From NCBI GenBank assembly GCA_034440615.1, contig JAOTOM010004870.1, positions 372,001 to 436,000 of the forward strand: DNA of 64,000 nucleotides, read 5' to 3'. The position numbers and the translations under genes were made by a program. This DNA is from Ashinkailepas kermadecensis. Lineage: Eukaryota; Arthropoda; Thecostraca; Neolepadidae. Numbering within the stretch: position 1 is the first letter of the stretch; each line of letters starts with the position of its first letter. The notes beneath the pieces are model-generated. The model did no database searches and was not told the origin of the DNA. It was given only the letters and a program-made list of their open reading frames with translations. Shown one piece after another: positions 37,136 through 49,002 of the stretch.

Positions 37136-37900
37136 TCATCGGTCGGCACTGGCCGATTGAAGGGACGGAAGTGGCCGTGGTGGGGTGAGGCGCGGTGCCG
37201 ACCCCCGGCGCCGCCGTCAGCGCCACCTCCATGGCAGTAATGGCACCGGGCGTCGTTAGCGGACTATTTATCACGCGCACGGCCACCATCGGAGCGGCCG
37301 GGTCGCAGTCGACAACAGTAGGCTTGTTAGTCTGACAGCGCACTCCTCGGCAACCCTTCTGGCTGTTTTGAGCGGGGTGCACACACGGGCAGCGAGCAGC
37401 CGAGCCGCGTGAAATCGCCGCTCGGCAGTCACAAAAGTAGTGAGCCGGTGTTTGCCGACGTCGGCCGGCGTCAAAGCCGGCTGATGAGAGGATGCGCCGG
37501 GCGGGCCGGTGGCCGCTGCACTGCCGCCACCGTCCGCCAGACGACGCGCGGCGCTCTCAGACTCGCCGCTTTGTCAGCTGCCCGCCTCACTGACGTCGCC
37601 ACAATGGGTAATTTATAGATTTTTGACAACACGTCAAAGTGGCGAGTGCGGTGGCGCCTCAGACCGCACAGGACGTGCCAGTGACCGGGGAGGAGCGCGC
37701 CGCCGCCGCTCCTGGCCGGGAACGTTCCGTCAGACAGTCGGCTGACGTGCATTCATGGCTCTCAACAGCAAGGAAACGCCAGTCTTCACTCCACGGTCGG
37801 TCACGAAGAGGCTCCGGACGCTCTCAGCACTCAGTCTAGGTGACCATTAGCCACTGATGGCGAAACCACTGCGGAGCTGGAGTACCATGTCCCCCCCCCC
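37136..37900. promoter_or_regulatory. unique CpG-rich island
   Basis: Strongly CpG-rich unique DNA with GGACTATTTATCACGCG near 37259 and an AT core GGTAATTTATAG near 37607 followed by TTGACAACACGTCAAAGTGG. No coding frame with a domain. Ends at a poly-C run (37892-37904). Could be a CpG island or enhancer; motif evidence only. Confidence 0.3.
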
Positions 37901-37904
37901 CCTC

Positions 37905-38376
37905 CTGTTACGCACCCAAAGTTAAAACTAACTACATGGCGTTGACTACAAAATAACGACAAGCCGAATGTGACTGGGCTCCACTTAACCAGTAACCAGT
38001 AACCAGTATATTCGAAAATGGTCCAACATGTTGCGGCTTTTCACATTTTCACGTCAGGTGTGTAAAACATTGTGGTATAAAATAAACACGGCTAAAAGTG
38101 GTCTAAAATAAGCACGGCTATACGTGGCAGTTCATTAGCATTCTCAATGGCACACGTACATACGTCAATCCATTGGACCAGCGCGCCCTTTCATTTCGTC
38201 GACGGTCGTCCATCCTACTATAGAAAAGCACACGACTGATCAGTATATAACAGTGCATCAGTACGTAGCTACATTTATCTACCATCGCTTTCCTACGATT
38301 TCCTATAACTGAGGTAAAAGCTCACTTGAAGAAATCACCGAAAATCACAGAAAATCACGCAAAAGATGCAATGAAA
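37905..38376. other. unique AT-rich spacer and likely 3-prime flank of the RT fragment
   Basis: The 38 320-38 376 part, read on the minus strand, is a set of TGATTTTC/GGTGATTTC repeats just after the reverse-transcriptase stop, plausibly the 3-prime tail of that retroelement. The rest is unremarkable. Confidence 0.4.
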
Positions 38377-39080
38377 TCACGTATCATCTACGGATCGTAA
38401 CGCGTCCCGAAGCGCTGTCCTAAAAGTCGGGTCACAGGGTTCAACGCCTGTTGAATTGAGCAGCGTAACGCCACGATAGCATAGTCGGCGACGGCCGGCT
38501 TCCGTGCGAATTTGCGGTAGCGTCCACTGGTCAGCCTGTCGCGTGCCGTAGCCGTGTATTCTGTTGGCGCGCGGTCCGATTGTCCCACTGATGTACACCG
38601 GCTCGCCAGTTATAATTGCACGTTGTACAGCAGTCACAGTGTGGAAATCAGTTAGTTGCTGTGCAGTATACCACCCGAGTTGTCTAATTGCATCGGAAAC
38701 ATGATCATACCGTCGCCGTCCGGTTACGACTCGAGCGCAGAAATTCACTATTTTCTGCACTCTATGCACTTGGGTGATTCCACATGAACCGTAAACAGAT
38801 AAACAGTATCGAACAACGGAAAGCACGAGCGCCTCGACGATAACCTTCAGGGCTGGAGCGGGTATCACGTGGCGGGCGTGACTGAGTGCAATCAGTATCC
38901 CAGTGCACTTCCGTGTGATGGTGTCTATGTGAGGCTAGTAGTTTAAATGTCTGTCAACCATTAGTCCTATATTTTTGACAACACGTGTTTCTGTTATTGC
39001 TGAACCATTAAAATTTAGCGTTACAGGCGGGAGATTGCGCAGCATTGCTGGCGTACCAAGACACTGGGCGTTCCCCTGCT
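38377..39080 (-). pseudogene. non-LTR retrotransposon reverse transcriptase, C-terminal fragment
   Basis: Reading the minus strand from about 39080 gives GTPAMLRNLPPVTLNFNGS, AITETRVVKNIGLMVD, RHLNY, an in-frame TAG (38935-38937), PHIDTITRKCTGILIAL, then an open stretch to 38377 containing ALKVIVEALVLSVVRYCLS, VYGSC, HRVQKIVNFCARVVTGRR and DHVSDAIRQLGW. This matches the end of the RT palm and thumb of Jockey/CR1-type elements (known pattern: NG..I......K.LG...D..L....HI......C.......R......L...Y..L..S...Y....W; ..QN..AR.I.......H......LGWL). The catalytic FADD box and the endonuclease lie upstream and are missing, so this is a 5-prime-truncated copy, as usual for such elements. One nonsense codon shows decay. 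Confidence 0.85.
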
Positions 39081-39671
39081 CTCAACGCAGTTGAGAAGCT
39101 GAAGAAAAGTTGAGTTGGAACAAAAGAATAAATGGTGATTTTGTTCAGCATGGAATATAACACGTGTCTTCTGTCTGAATGTCATCACCTGGGACTAAAA
39201 AGGTAGACAATCGACCCTTGCATCTGCTACGGAACATTTTGTATTCGGTCATCCTCACATGATTGTTATGCAGGTGCAACACAAATACTAAAATGACGCG
39301 ATATAGTATTTCATGTTGATTATGGGTTTTTATGTGGATTAAAATGTGTTTTTTTTGCTATGAACAAAAATAGAGTTTTACGCATCTCTGTGCAAAAATC
39401 CATTTGATGTGGGTGTATGGCAGCCAGAATGACCATGGTAGTCTGGGCCATGCACGAGATGAATTACAGACCTAATTCAACGAGCAGAATACATCACCAC
39501 TAAAGGCTGTTGCCAACTGTAATGAAATCTTCCTTCCTTTCGAATGGTCGACTTTCAGCGGCAAATGGCGCATAGGATATGGCGCATAGGATATGGCGCA
39601 TAGGAGAAGATGAAATAGGTGGCTTCCTTCTATGGTAGGCAAGGCACCCACCATGACAAAAAAAACACACG

Positions 39672-39673
<2 letters not shown>
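39081..39673. other. unique AT-rich spacer, nothing recognised
   Basis: A short ATATGGCGCATAGG triplication at 39568-39605 is the only pattern seen. Confidence 0.5.
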
Positions 39674-39734
<61 letters not shown>

Positions 39735-39750
39735 AATATATATATATATA
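39674..39750. repeat. (TA)n microsatellite
   Basis: About 38 TA repeats with ATACAT and AAATAT breaks. Confidence 0.97.
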
Positions 39751-41179
39751 ATTAAATCACAGTGGTATCAATCCGAGGAGTACTGCCTTTTTTAAGATGG
39801 AAGGGTGGAAGTGGGGGTGGGGGTGAGGAGGTATATGCCGATCCTCCCATGATGAAAATCCGGAGTACACCGTTGCTTGACTCACCAAAATGTTTTTTTT
39901 CCAGGTGTACACACCGGTAAATAATACCACCATAAACCACAATGGATGCTGATATCCATCGACGTCTCGCTGCGGAAAGTGGTTGCAGGGAGGAAAAGAC
40001 GAGTTGATTAGAAGTTGTCAGATATGGCGAAGGTTGGGGAATGGGAAATATCGTAGGATTTCGTGCGAAAACTGTGAGGAATTCAGGGCAGGGAGAGAAG
40101 CAGTGAATCAGGAAACGTATGTATGACGACAACCGTGATGATGGTGCATACATTGATGACAACCGTGATGATGGTGCATACATTGATGACATCGTGCACA
40201 CAGCTGTGAAGGTGCACTTGCCTACAATTGCACGCAATTGGAAACAAAATATTAGAGCAATGAATTAGTTGCGGAAACAAAATATTGGGGATGCTCGCAT
40301 TCCATGTTCAATCCAGCATCATAGGGACTCATGAGGGGTGGGGTGGGGGTGGGGTGGCGACATTGAAGGACTCGAGCTCCCAAAGAAATTGTGAGCTCCT
40401 AGGTGTTGTGTATGAACGAACCTCTCTTGGATGTTGGAGCCTTCTACCCTCCAAAGTAATTTCGGATTTTAAAATACTACTCGAAGGAGCGTCCTCTCTA
40501 TATTTGTAATCACCAATTTGACATTGCCAGCTCCCATTCTTCGTATTATTCTTGTCCGACGTTCCTCTCGCGACTGTGCTTCCATAAGTTCCCATGAAAC
40601 ATCATTGTTTATAAGTATAGTATAATCTTGTTAATGAGGAAAGACCAAGAGTACTGTAGGGAAAATTATCACAGCTATTCTTCAGCCCTTAGTTTAGTTG
40701 AAAGAAAATTGTCCTTGTGCATTCTTTAGGGAATGAATATATTGCAGCCCTTCGGATGAGTGTGATTATCATACATGAGTGATACAAATCAGGAAACACG
40801 CTCGGTTCAAACTGGATGAAACATGTGGTATGCATGTCTGCACAGTAACGTCCTTAATTTTGTTTCTGCTACAAATCAATGCTTCACGCAGCAGTTGGGA
40901 AATTAACGACCTTGCTTGATTACTCCGGTGGGAAGTGTTGGCTAATTGATGCCTGTCTTTGTTCTCAGGAGTGCTTATGAGAAAATACTTACAATTCAGT
41001 GAGCTGGACAACATGTGACGAGTGATGCTGCATTTTTGTTGCATGACATTTTGAATCGTTCCCTTTTTAATATAACGATATTGAATGGTTGGACACATTT
41101 TACGAAAGGCAGAGACTTGTGGGACATGAAGTAGTGTAGCTGGATGACTTCCGGGGAATTTACATGAATTGTGTTTCCT
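39751..41179. other. unique region with a 31-bp two-copy repeat
   Basis: At 40125-40186 a 31-bp unit (GACAACCGTGATGATGGTGC plus ATACATTGAT) occurs twice. Around 40340-40500 there is GGGGTGG-rich sequence then degenerate ACTCGAAGGAGCG-like repetition similar in style to 46.6 and 49.3 kb. No gene recognised. Confidence 0.4.
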
Positions 41180-41690
41180 TTTTCAGGTCAATTTTGCACC
41201 AGGGATCTTCTCTGTCAAGATGGCTGAAGGATCCTCTCTGGCAGTCCGCTGGCCGCTTTAGCAGCCTGAGGCCCTCCCTGGACCTCGGGTCCTTTACGTC
41301 ACACCGGGAACTCTGCTCTTCTGCTCGGGACGTCTCGATAGCCCGGTGGCCTCCGCATCGACCTGAGGCTCGCTGTCAGCTCTGAACACTGCGCCATCAG
41401 TGTGAGCCAAAGCCGACCCTGGCGTCCTGCACGTCCGGCGCGGGGTCTTATTCGTTGGCTAAGGGCCCTCTCTGCCTGATCGGAGGGCCGTCTTTCAACA
41501 CCTTGGCCCCCTCCGTCGTCCCAGGGGCCCTTCATACCGGTTTGGGGCTATCTCTCTATCTGCCGGTCCGTGGTCATCACATGTCTTGGTCCTCTCCGTC
41601 GGCTGCGGGCCATCAGTCGGCTCAGCAATTTAACGGCAGAGTGCCTCGTCTGTCAGACCGGAGGCCCTCTTTCAACAGTGTGTTAGTCTT
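41180..41690. repeat. degenerate GC-rich array, paralogue of 34.97-35.29 kb
   Basis: Units with GGCCCTCTCTGCC and CCGGAGGCCCTCTTTCAACA. Shares an ordered series of motifs with 34970-35290 (see that entry) and lies immediately upstream of the transposon-like gene, so both arrays may derive from the same mobile element. Confidence 0.7.
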
Positions 41691-41754
41691 GTGTTGTTTT
41701 CTCAGTCATTTCAAAATAGTCCATCTTTGTCCCGTCTGCATGAGATCGTTCGCA

Positions 41755-43260
41755 AAGTTCTACATCTCTCCAGAGCATCTTGTGGCGCGAAGTCGCCATG
41801 TCGGGAAACATCAGCTGATTAAGATTCCAGAGGACCGCGAATTTCTCGAGGCACAGCGGGATCCGCGGAGGCGGGGCTTCATGGTCGGCGTTGACAAGGT
41901 GCTAGCAGAGGAGGAGCGGGTCCCTTGACACCGTCAGTCGGCGACCGAAATACTGCGGAAGGACAAGGAGGAGCAAGCAGCGCGAGAGGAGACCGTAGAA
42001 TTGACGTCCTCATCAGACAGCAGTGATGAAGCCAATGTTCAGCGGTGGTTTGAAAGCCAATGTTCAGCGGTGGTTTGAAAGCCAATGTTCAGCGGTGGTT
42101 TGAAATCCAATGTTCAGCGGTACCATTCAGTCTGCTCCAAAGAGGTTGTGTCGTGCAAGGAACATTGTTACACCGGACCTGACTACAGCACTCGACCGCA
42201 CAAAACTCAGTGACCGAATGACAGTGCATGTACTGTTGGCAGCAGCTTCTGCTCTAGGTCACACCTCCTCAGAGTTGGCCATCCACCAGTCGTCGCGTAG
42301 GTGAACTCGAAGGCAGGCAATTGCGGAGGAGATCCTGGCATCCTACGCTAGCGGCAGGAGCCTGATCATTCACTGGGATGGGAGACTCCTTCCAGGTGAT
42401 GGGAAGGAAAAAGTGGCCCGTGTTACTGTCACTGTCACTGAAAAGAGAAACTTCTTGCTCAAAGCTTCTTGGTGTACCGAAGATTCCAGTGGGGATTGGA
42501 CAAGCGACAGCTATTGTTGTTATGCAATTCCTCAAGGAGAGTGAGTTACTAGATAAGGTAGTTGGCATGAGCTTTGCTGTGTTTTCCAGTAACACCGGAT
42601 CAGCATTTCATGCATGCATTCTTCTGCGTCAACAGCTGGGACGTCCGCTCTTTTACTTTGCATGTCGGCATCACATTCTGGAACTGGTAACGGAAGCGGC
42701 ATTCACAACGTGCTTTGGCCAGTCTTCTGGTCCTGACATAGCCATCTTCAAACGGTTCCAGTCAGGTTGGAAGTTTATCGATCAAGGCAAGCTTGAGCCA
42801 ATGGTGCCTGGTGACCTGGATTCCGTGAATGACGGTGCGTTTTTTTCAGTTGAAGGAACAGGCTGTGCCATTCTGCGTGCGGAAGCTGGAATCTGCTCAA
42901 CATCGCGATGACTACGGCGAACTTCCTGAGTTTGTCATGATTATTTTTGGTGAGCGTCCTCCAAGAAGATTCATGTTCCTCCTGCCAGGTGTCCTTCATC
43001 GTGCAATGTGGATGGCACGCATGATTTATGGGATCAACATGTACTTATTTCGAGCTCAGTTTCTAATGACTGCTGCGTAACTCACCAGCCTGAAGCACTT
43101 TACAGCATTCATTGGAACATTGTACATCAAACCTGGTTCGGTGCTCTGTCTGCCATCGCTGCTCCAGCCGGAGTCCTGACATTCTAAGAAGAACTGCTCT
43201 CCTATCCTGATTCTGCTATTGCCAAGGTTACCTTAGAAAATGTGCCAATCGCCTATGGTA
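41755..43260 (+). pseudogene. decayed RNase H-like transposon-family protein (unnamed, arthropod/cnidarian type)
   Basis: Order of motifs: IKIPEDREFLEAQR and GFMVGVDKVLAEEER (41800-41925, then TGA); an acidic SSSDSSDE linker; TPDLTTALDRTKLSDR, ALGHTSSELAIHQSS (to 42304, TGA), LIIHWDGRLLP; then another frame with LLGVPKIPVGIGQATA, VVGMSFAVFSSNTGSAFHAC, LGRPLFYFACRHHILELV and GPDIAIFKRFQ; a third frame with RDDYGELPEF and PGVLHRAMWMARMIYG; finally WFGALSAIAAP and [13 protein letters not shown] up to 43260. I know this order from repetitive predicted proteins in arthropods and cnidarians. The D..SN / C.HH pairing resembles hAT transposases (inference). At FAVF the family normally has FDTT, so the likely catalytic Asp is lost. 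At least four stops or frameshifts, one linked to a 25-bp quadruplication at 42031-42120. The 3-prime end is cut by a microsatellite. Confidence 0.75.
42031..42120. repeat. 25-bp tandem repeat, about 4 copies, inside the pseudogene
   Basis: GCCAATGTTCAGCGGTGGTT plus TGAAA starts at 42031, 42056, 42081 and (as TCCAATG) 42106. Since 25 is not a multiple of 3 and each unit ends in TTTGAA/TGA phases, the expansion disrupts the reading frame. Confidence 0.93.
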
Positions 43261-44940
<1,680 letters not shown>

Positions 44941-44941
44941 T

Positions 44942-45212
44942 TGGCGGCACTTTGAATATCTTGTAACATCACTCCCTTTGACCCGTTCTAGGTCAATGAC
45001 CAATGACGACCATTGACGACCGGACGTCCACCCGTCAGGACTCTCACCTGTATGTCCCCCGGTCCCGCACTGAGATGGGGAAGAGGCGATTTGACTGTAG
45101 AGCACCGCTGCTGTACAACTCGTTGCCACCCGAGCTGCTGCGGCTTCCCGTGCCGATCTCCGATCGCCATCTACGGCGGCACCTGTCCCACGCTCCGCCC
45201 GAGCCGGACTGA
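44942..45212 (+). pseudogene. non-LTR retrotransposon, extreme C-terminal RT fragment
   Basis: An open frame from 45003 to the TGA at 45210-45212 reads TSTRQDSHLYVPRSRTEMG and KRRFDCRAPLLYNSLPPELL. This closely follows the conserved end of CR1/Jockey/L2-type polyproteins (known pattern: LxVPRxRTExGxRxFxxxAPxLWNSLPxxL). Just upstream in another frame (44942-45013) lies WRHFEYLVTSLPLTRSRS, probably the preceding segment, so one frameshift separates them. Nothing of the catalytic RT or endonuclease is present. Opposite strand to the RT fragment at 38.4-39.1 kb and not its continuation. Confidence 0.75.
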
Positions 45213-46615
45213 TTTGCTGCTCACCATGCTGTATTTGATTAAAAACATGCATAAGCACCGGCGTAGCTATTCTGTGATTTTGACCTTTTCTGCCCTGCTG
45301 TGTTATCATATTAACGGGAGGCTGTAATAGCCACAAGTTCATGGTGGATTTCCTCAATACAGGACTGTAATCGTTCATATTGGAAAAGTTGTGCCATTTT
45401 TGGACTTCACTCATTGGGAAAATGTAGAAAGAAATTTTCACTCATAGAAAGAAGTTGGGATTCAATGATTGCCAACAATCACATTCATTTTAGCATTCTA
45501 AACCCGTCTGAGCACGCGAGGCCTGCGAGTGGCGTTCTCGCGTGCTGCGTCCTCGCCCCTCGCCCCAGCGAGTAGTCGGTCGGTATCGGCTCTTTTTGTG
45601 GGATAAGGTTCGTGTGACTGCCGACTGGTGTGTTCCAAGACTGCTTGCTTGACTGTCAATAGCGTCTGGACTTCTCAGAGGACAGCTTCTTCATGCTAAG
45701 TGTTTTATCATTGCTCGACACCATGCTATCACCGGAAACCGGTGTTCTGTGACAGGTGACACACCCTACTATACAGTCCAACGTCCTCTACTTTGGACGG
45801 ACGGATTCGGATACAACATGTAGGTAGCGGCGATTAACATTACCTTCTGCGCTATTTCCAACAGCAACTATAAAAATACAGCTACACTAATTTTAAGAAT
45901 TCCTCTGACGTTACACTGGACTCATACCGTACGGTGGGACAAGGGGCTGTGGTTGGCGGGCTGTTCTGAATATATATAATCAGCTTGGATGTCATTTAAG
46001 AAAACGTCCCATATTCACATAGACGTCGTCACCACGGGGGTTGGGGCATCGGGAACATTTTCCCACCTCATCTGTGGCCCCCACCTCAAACATTGTGGAT
46101 GACACCCGCGGACTTGTGTTTTTTTTTCGAGTAAAACAAAAGGTGGAAAATCGTGGAAAAGCTTGATTTTACCCTGAACCTAGCAGGTTTGGCGACGGCC
46201 ATCTGCCGTCCTTGACGGCCATCACCTTGTTGTATTTTAATGAACTAAAGTTGCCATATGTGCCATCAAACTGATATATTGAGGTCGTTTTGCTGTTCCC
46301 ACTGGAGGGAGAGGGGGCAAGGTACCAATTGGTCCCATTACATGCGGTATGCGGGCCATGGTCCCCTCCTAGATCCGCCAGTGTAGGTGAATCTAATAAT
46401 CATATAATTCCACTATCAGATTCATAATGCATGCACAAAGTGTATGCACAAATGCACAAAGTACAAAATTCTTCGGTCGTCAAACTTCATCATAACATCC
46501 ATAAAATAATGTAAATGGTCCACCTTACCATTGGTTCCCGCGCCGCTTTCATCTTCAGATGACATTCCTTCATTTTAGGGCTTATTTAGTGATGACTGTG
46601 AACTACCTGGTATCA
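45213..46615. other. unique region with isolated transposon-end-like sequence
   Basis: No gene recognised. CCCCTCCTAGATCCGCCAGTG ends near 46384; its reverse complement CACTGGCGGATCTAGGAGGG looks like a hAT-type terminus, but I found no partner with matching 8-bp flanks. Confidence 0.4.
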
Positions 46616-46945
46616 GGGGCGGATGCAGGGAGGCACTAGGGGCATGTGCCCCTATGGAAGGCTGCGTCCCTCTAGCCGAGAAGAGGCGACCCTCCGGGAA
46701 GAGTCGAGTGCACCCTCCCCTTCAAAGGATTATTCAGCCACAGGCGCCCCTCGGAGAGGAACAGCCGCCTCTTGAAAGCAAAATGCACCTTTTGGGAGTA
46801 AAAGCGCCAATGTGCTGAAGTGATCACCCCACTCCCATCCAACGGATGTTTAGCCACAGAGATACTTTAGCAGTGTCGCCTCTCCGAACAAATGGCGCCT
46901 CTGTGGACAAGTTCCCTCCCTGATAATTCCTAGATCCACCATGCA
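46616..46945. mobile_element. possible short G-rich MITE-like element
   Basis: Left CAGGGGCGGATGCAGGG and right CCTAGATCCACCATG (reverse complement CATGGTGGATCTAGG) are imperfect inverted ends. The interior has degenerate GAGGCGCC-type repetition like other elements here. The 8 bp outside the two ends do not match, so the boundaries or the call may be wrong. Confidence 0.3.
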
Positions 46946-47057
46946 CTCACTACAAGAACCGACACTTCACGCACCCACTACAGAAGCTGACACTCCATTC
47001 ACCCACTACAAGAACTGACACTCCATACACTCACTGAAGAACCGTAGAATAGCTGAA

Positions 47058-47142
<85 letters not shown>

Positions 47143-47463
47143 GCTATAGCTATTCATAATATATTATGAATTATATATATATTATATATAGTTATATTAT
47201 GATTTAGATATATAAAATATATATATATATATATATAAAAATATATATATATTATGATTATATAGTTATAGCTCTGTGATATTATATCGCGACAGCTATA
47301 AAATAATAGCTGAAGAACTGACACTCCATACACACACTACAAGAATTGGTATTCCATATGCCAACTACAGGAACTGGCCCTCCATACACACACTACAAGA
47401 ACTGACGCTCCATACACCCACTACAAGAACTGACACTCCATTCAGTGTCAGTTCTTGTAGTGG
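46946..47463. repeat. 30-bp minisatellite split by an AT-rich microsatellite
   Basis: ACTACAAGAACTGACACTCC plus ATACACCC units at 46946-47045 and again at 47310-47440. Between them lie about 80 bp of pure TA (47060-47136) and AT-rich sequence. AGCTGAAGAA occurs on both sides of the AT-rich part. The array ends in a perfect hairpin (47418-47463). Confidence 0.9.
47418..47463. repeat. perfect 20-bp inverted repeat ending the array
   Basis: CCACTACAAGAACTGACACT (47418-47437) is exactly complementary to AGTGTCAGTTCTTGTAGTGG (47444-47463) with a 6-nt loop CCATTC. The right arm is thus one array unit in inverted orientation, the only inverted unit in the array. Confidence 0.95.
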
Positions 47464-48530
47464 TATAATCGTAATAAGAAGAATTGCATGGCGCCATTAA
47501 GCACGGATGGCTGAAAAAAGGCAGCACAGCAACAGCAGCCGGAATGCGACAGTCAGCTGGTAAAGGCTTGTCATTCTACATGATGAGTCCTTCCTGTATC
47601 GTTTCTGTACGTATGAATTGAAGTTATTTGAATATGCTTAGGTTCATCTATTTATATAAGCATGGTATTGGCAAGCCACCTTCAGCGTTGTGGAATTGCC
47701 TTTTCTGTCCCTTCATCTCATCACGTCACGCAGCGATTCACGTCGCAGGTGAAGCTAGAGACAAAGATGGCGCACTAATTATAAATCGCGAAAAATGGTG
47801 TAGGCATTCTGTGAACGATTGCTATATATATTAACATATATTGCTTAAAATATATATTGCTTAAAATAATTGCAGCTAATGTTGATGGAATAAATGAAAC
47901 TGCGGTACATAATTATAAATGCACCTAAAAATATAGGCGCATGGTCATTAGGCTGTTGAAAGCATGGATGTCAAAAGTTCGCTTTTTGATATTTCACAAT
48001 GAAGCTACAGAAGGCTGGTTGAAAGCCCGGTATACATCCAAAGGACCGGCGAAGGATCCCGTCGGTCCCGACGGGGCTTTCGGCGCTGACTCCTCCTCCA
48101 GTGTCCACACATGCCATGGGCGCCTCACATGCACATCTGCCGGATGCAGGCACTGTGTGAAGGTGTGCATGTAGTGGAGCAGTTGCGAACACCGAAATTC
48201 ATTCCCACGACAAGATATTTGTATCAGCTCACTACCATCATTCTGTAAACGTCTTGCATGTGCATAATCAAAGAACTTCATGAAAAAAATCAACTACCAC
48301 CTGACCGTGAGGTTGAAGCGTCACGTGGTCTTCAGGCCATTCAACTACCGCAAGAATAGCGCGGCCGCGAAAGCCCATCGTTCGTGGGGCCGCCGGCAGA
48401 CCCGGGTAATCCGAGATAGTCCATTAGAGGGTAGCGATCCAAATCAGCGGCTCATCTGCGTTGGGTTCGGCTAATGGTAATCCGTCTGGTGCCAACACTG
48501 CCCGCATGTTTTCAAACCATTAGTCACGCG
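47464..48530. other. unique region upstream of the GC-rich island
   Basis: AT-rich to about 48030, then GC-richer. Frames up to 99 codons on both strands have no domain. Nothing else supported. Confidence 0.45.
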
Positions 48531-48866
48531 CGTCCCGCCCTCCAAATCTTGTATATTCAATTGCTATCAGAGAGATCGGTGCTGGTCGGACCACCGGCGG
48601 AACTGCGGACCGCTGCCGACTTCCTCCGGAGCCACGCCTTGCTGGGCGGTGCCGGTGCCCGCGGCCGCCGCTGATTGGTTGTCGGAGGCGCCGGCTCCGC
48701 CCGGCTACCATGGTGACGACTGGTGGCCAGCCGGAATGTTCACACCTCTAGTATCTGCCGACCACCGGGGGAGGGCGCGTCGGGACGGCGCGATCGATAG
48801 CAGCGGCGTCGTCAGCAGTGAGAGCGCGCGACAGCCGAAGCAGCAGCCGTCACACATCGAGCCGAC
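48531..48866 (+). promoter_or_regulatory. GC-rich promoter and 5-prime UTR candidate
   Basis: A CpG-rich island just upstream of the probable first coding exon. It holds an inverted CCAAT box (ATTGG, 48674-48678) and a GC-box-like CTCCGCCC (48695-48702). A short upstream ORF at 48710-48751 is in strong start context. No TATA box at a sensible place. Orientation and role are inferred from the downstream exon. Confidence 0.45.
48710..48751 (+). CDS. possible upstream ORF, 13 codons
   Basis: ATG in strong Kozak context (CTACCATGG: A at -3, G at +4), then 12 codons (MVTTGGQPECSHL) and TAG at 48749-48751. It lies in the predicted 5-prime UTR about 115 nt before the main ATG at 48867. If transcribed, it could reduce translation of the downstream protein. 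It could equally lie upstream of the transcription start. Confidence 0.25.
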   Translation: MVTTGGQPECSHL

Positions 48867-49002
48867 ATGTCTCCAGCCAGCCTGCCAGGCTCGCCGGAGC
48901 TGGCGCGGCCGCGCGCCACCGACTTCTCCATCGCGGCAATCATGGCGCGCAGCAGCAGCCGCGCCGAGGTCATTTCGGCAACACCACCGCTGCTCTCTCC
49001 AG
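48867..49002 (+). CDS. probable first coding exon of an eh1-motif transcription factor (T-box-like)
   Basis: ATG at 48867 opens 45 codons: MSPASLPGSPELARPRATD, then FSIAAIMARSSSRAEVISAT, PPLLSP. The exon ends CTCTCTCCAG at 49002, followed by GTCAGT, a good splice donor, giving a phase-1 intron. FSIAAIMA is an eh1-type motif, the peptide by which T-box, Fox and homeobox repressors bind Groucho/TLE. Placement near the N-terminus with a Ser/Pro/Ala context resembles TBX20/H15/midline-type T-box proteins (from memory; homeobox remains possible). Supporting context: GC-rich island with CCAAT box immediately upstream and the only codon-like GC-rich frame not made of repeats. No DNA-binding domain lies in the following 15 kb, so the rest of the gene would be beyond the window. 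Confidence 0.5.

Noticed and set aside
46021..46384. Complete hAT-like element with ends CGTCGTCACCACGGGGG and CCCCTCCTAGATCCGCCAGTG
   Set aside because: The ends match poorly and the 8-bp flanks (CATATTCA and TAGGTGAA) differ.
47464..47500. Helitron 3-prime end after the 20-bp hairpin
   Set aside because: No CTRR terminus follows the hairpin at the expected distance, and the hairpin is explained by an inverted array unit.
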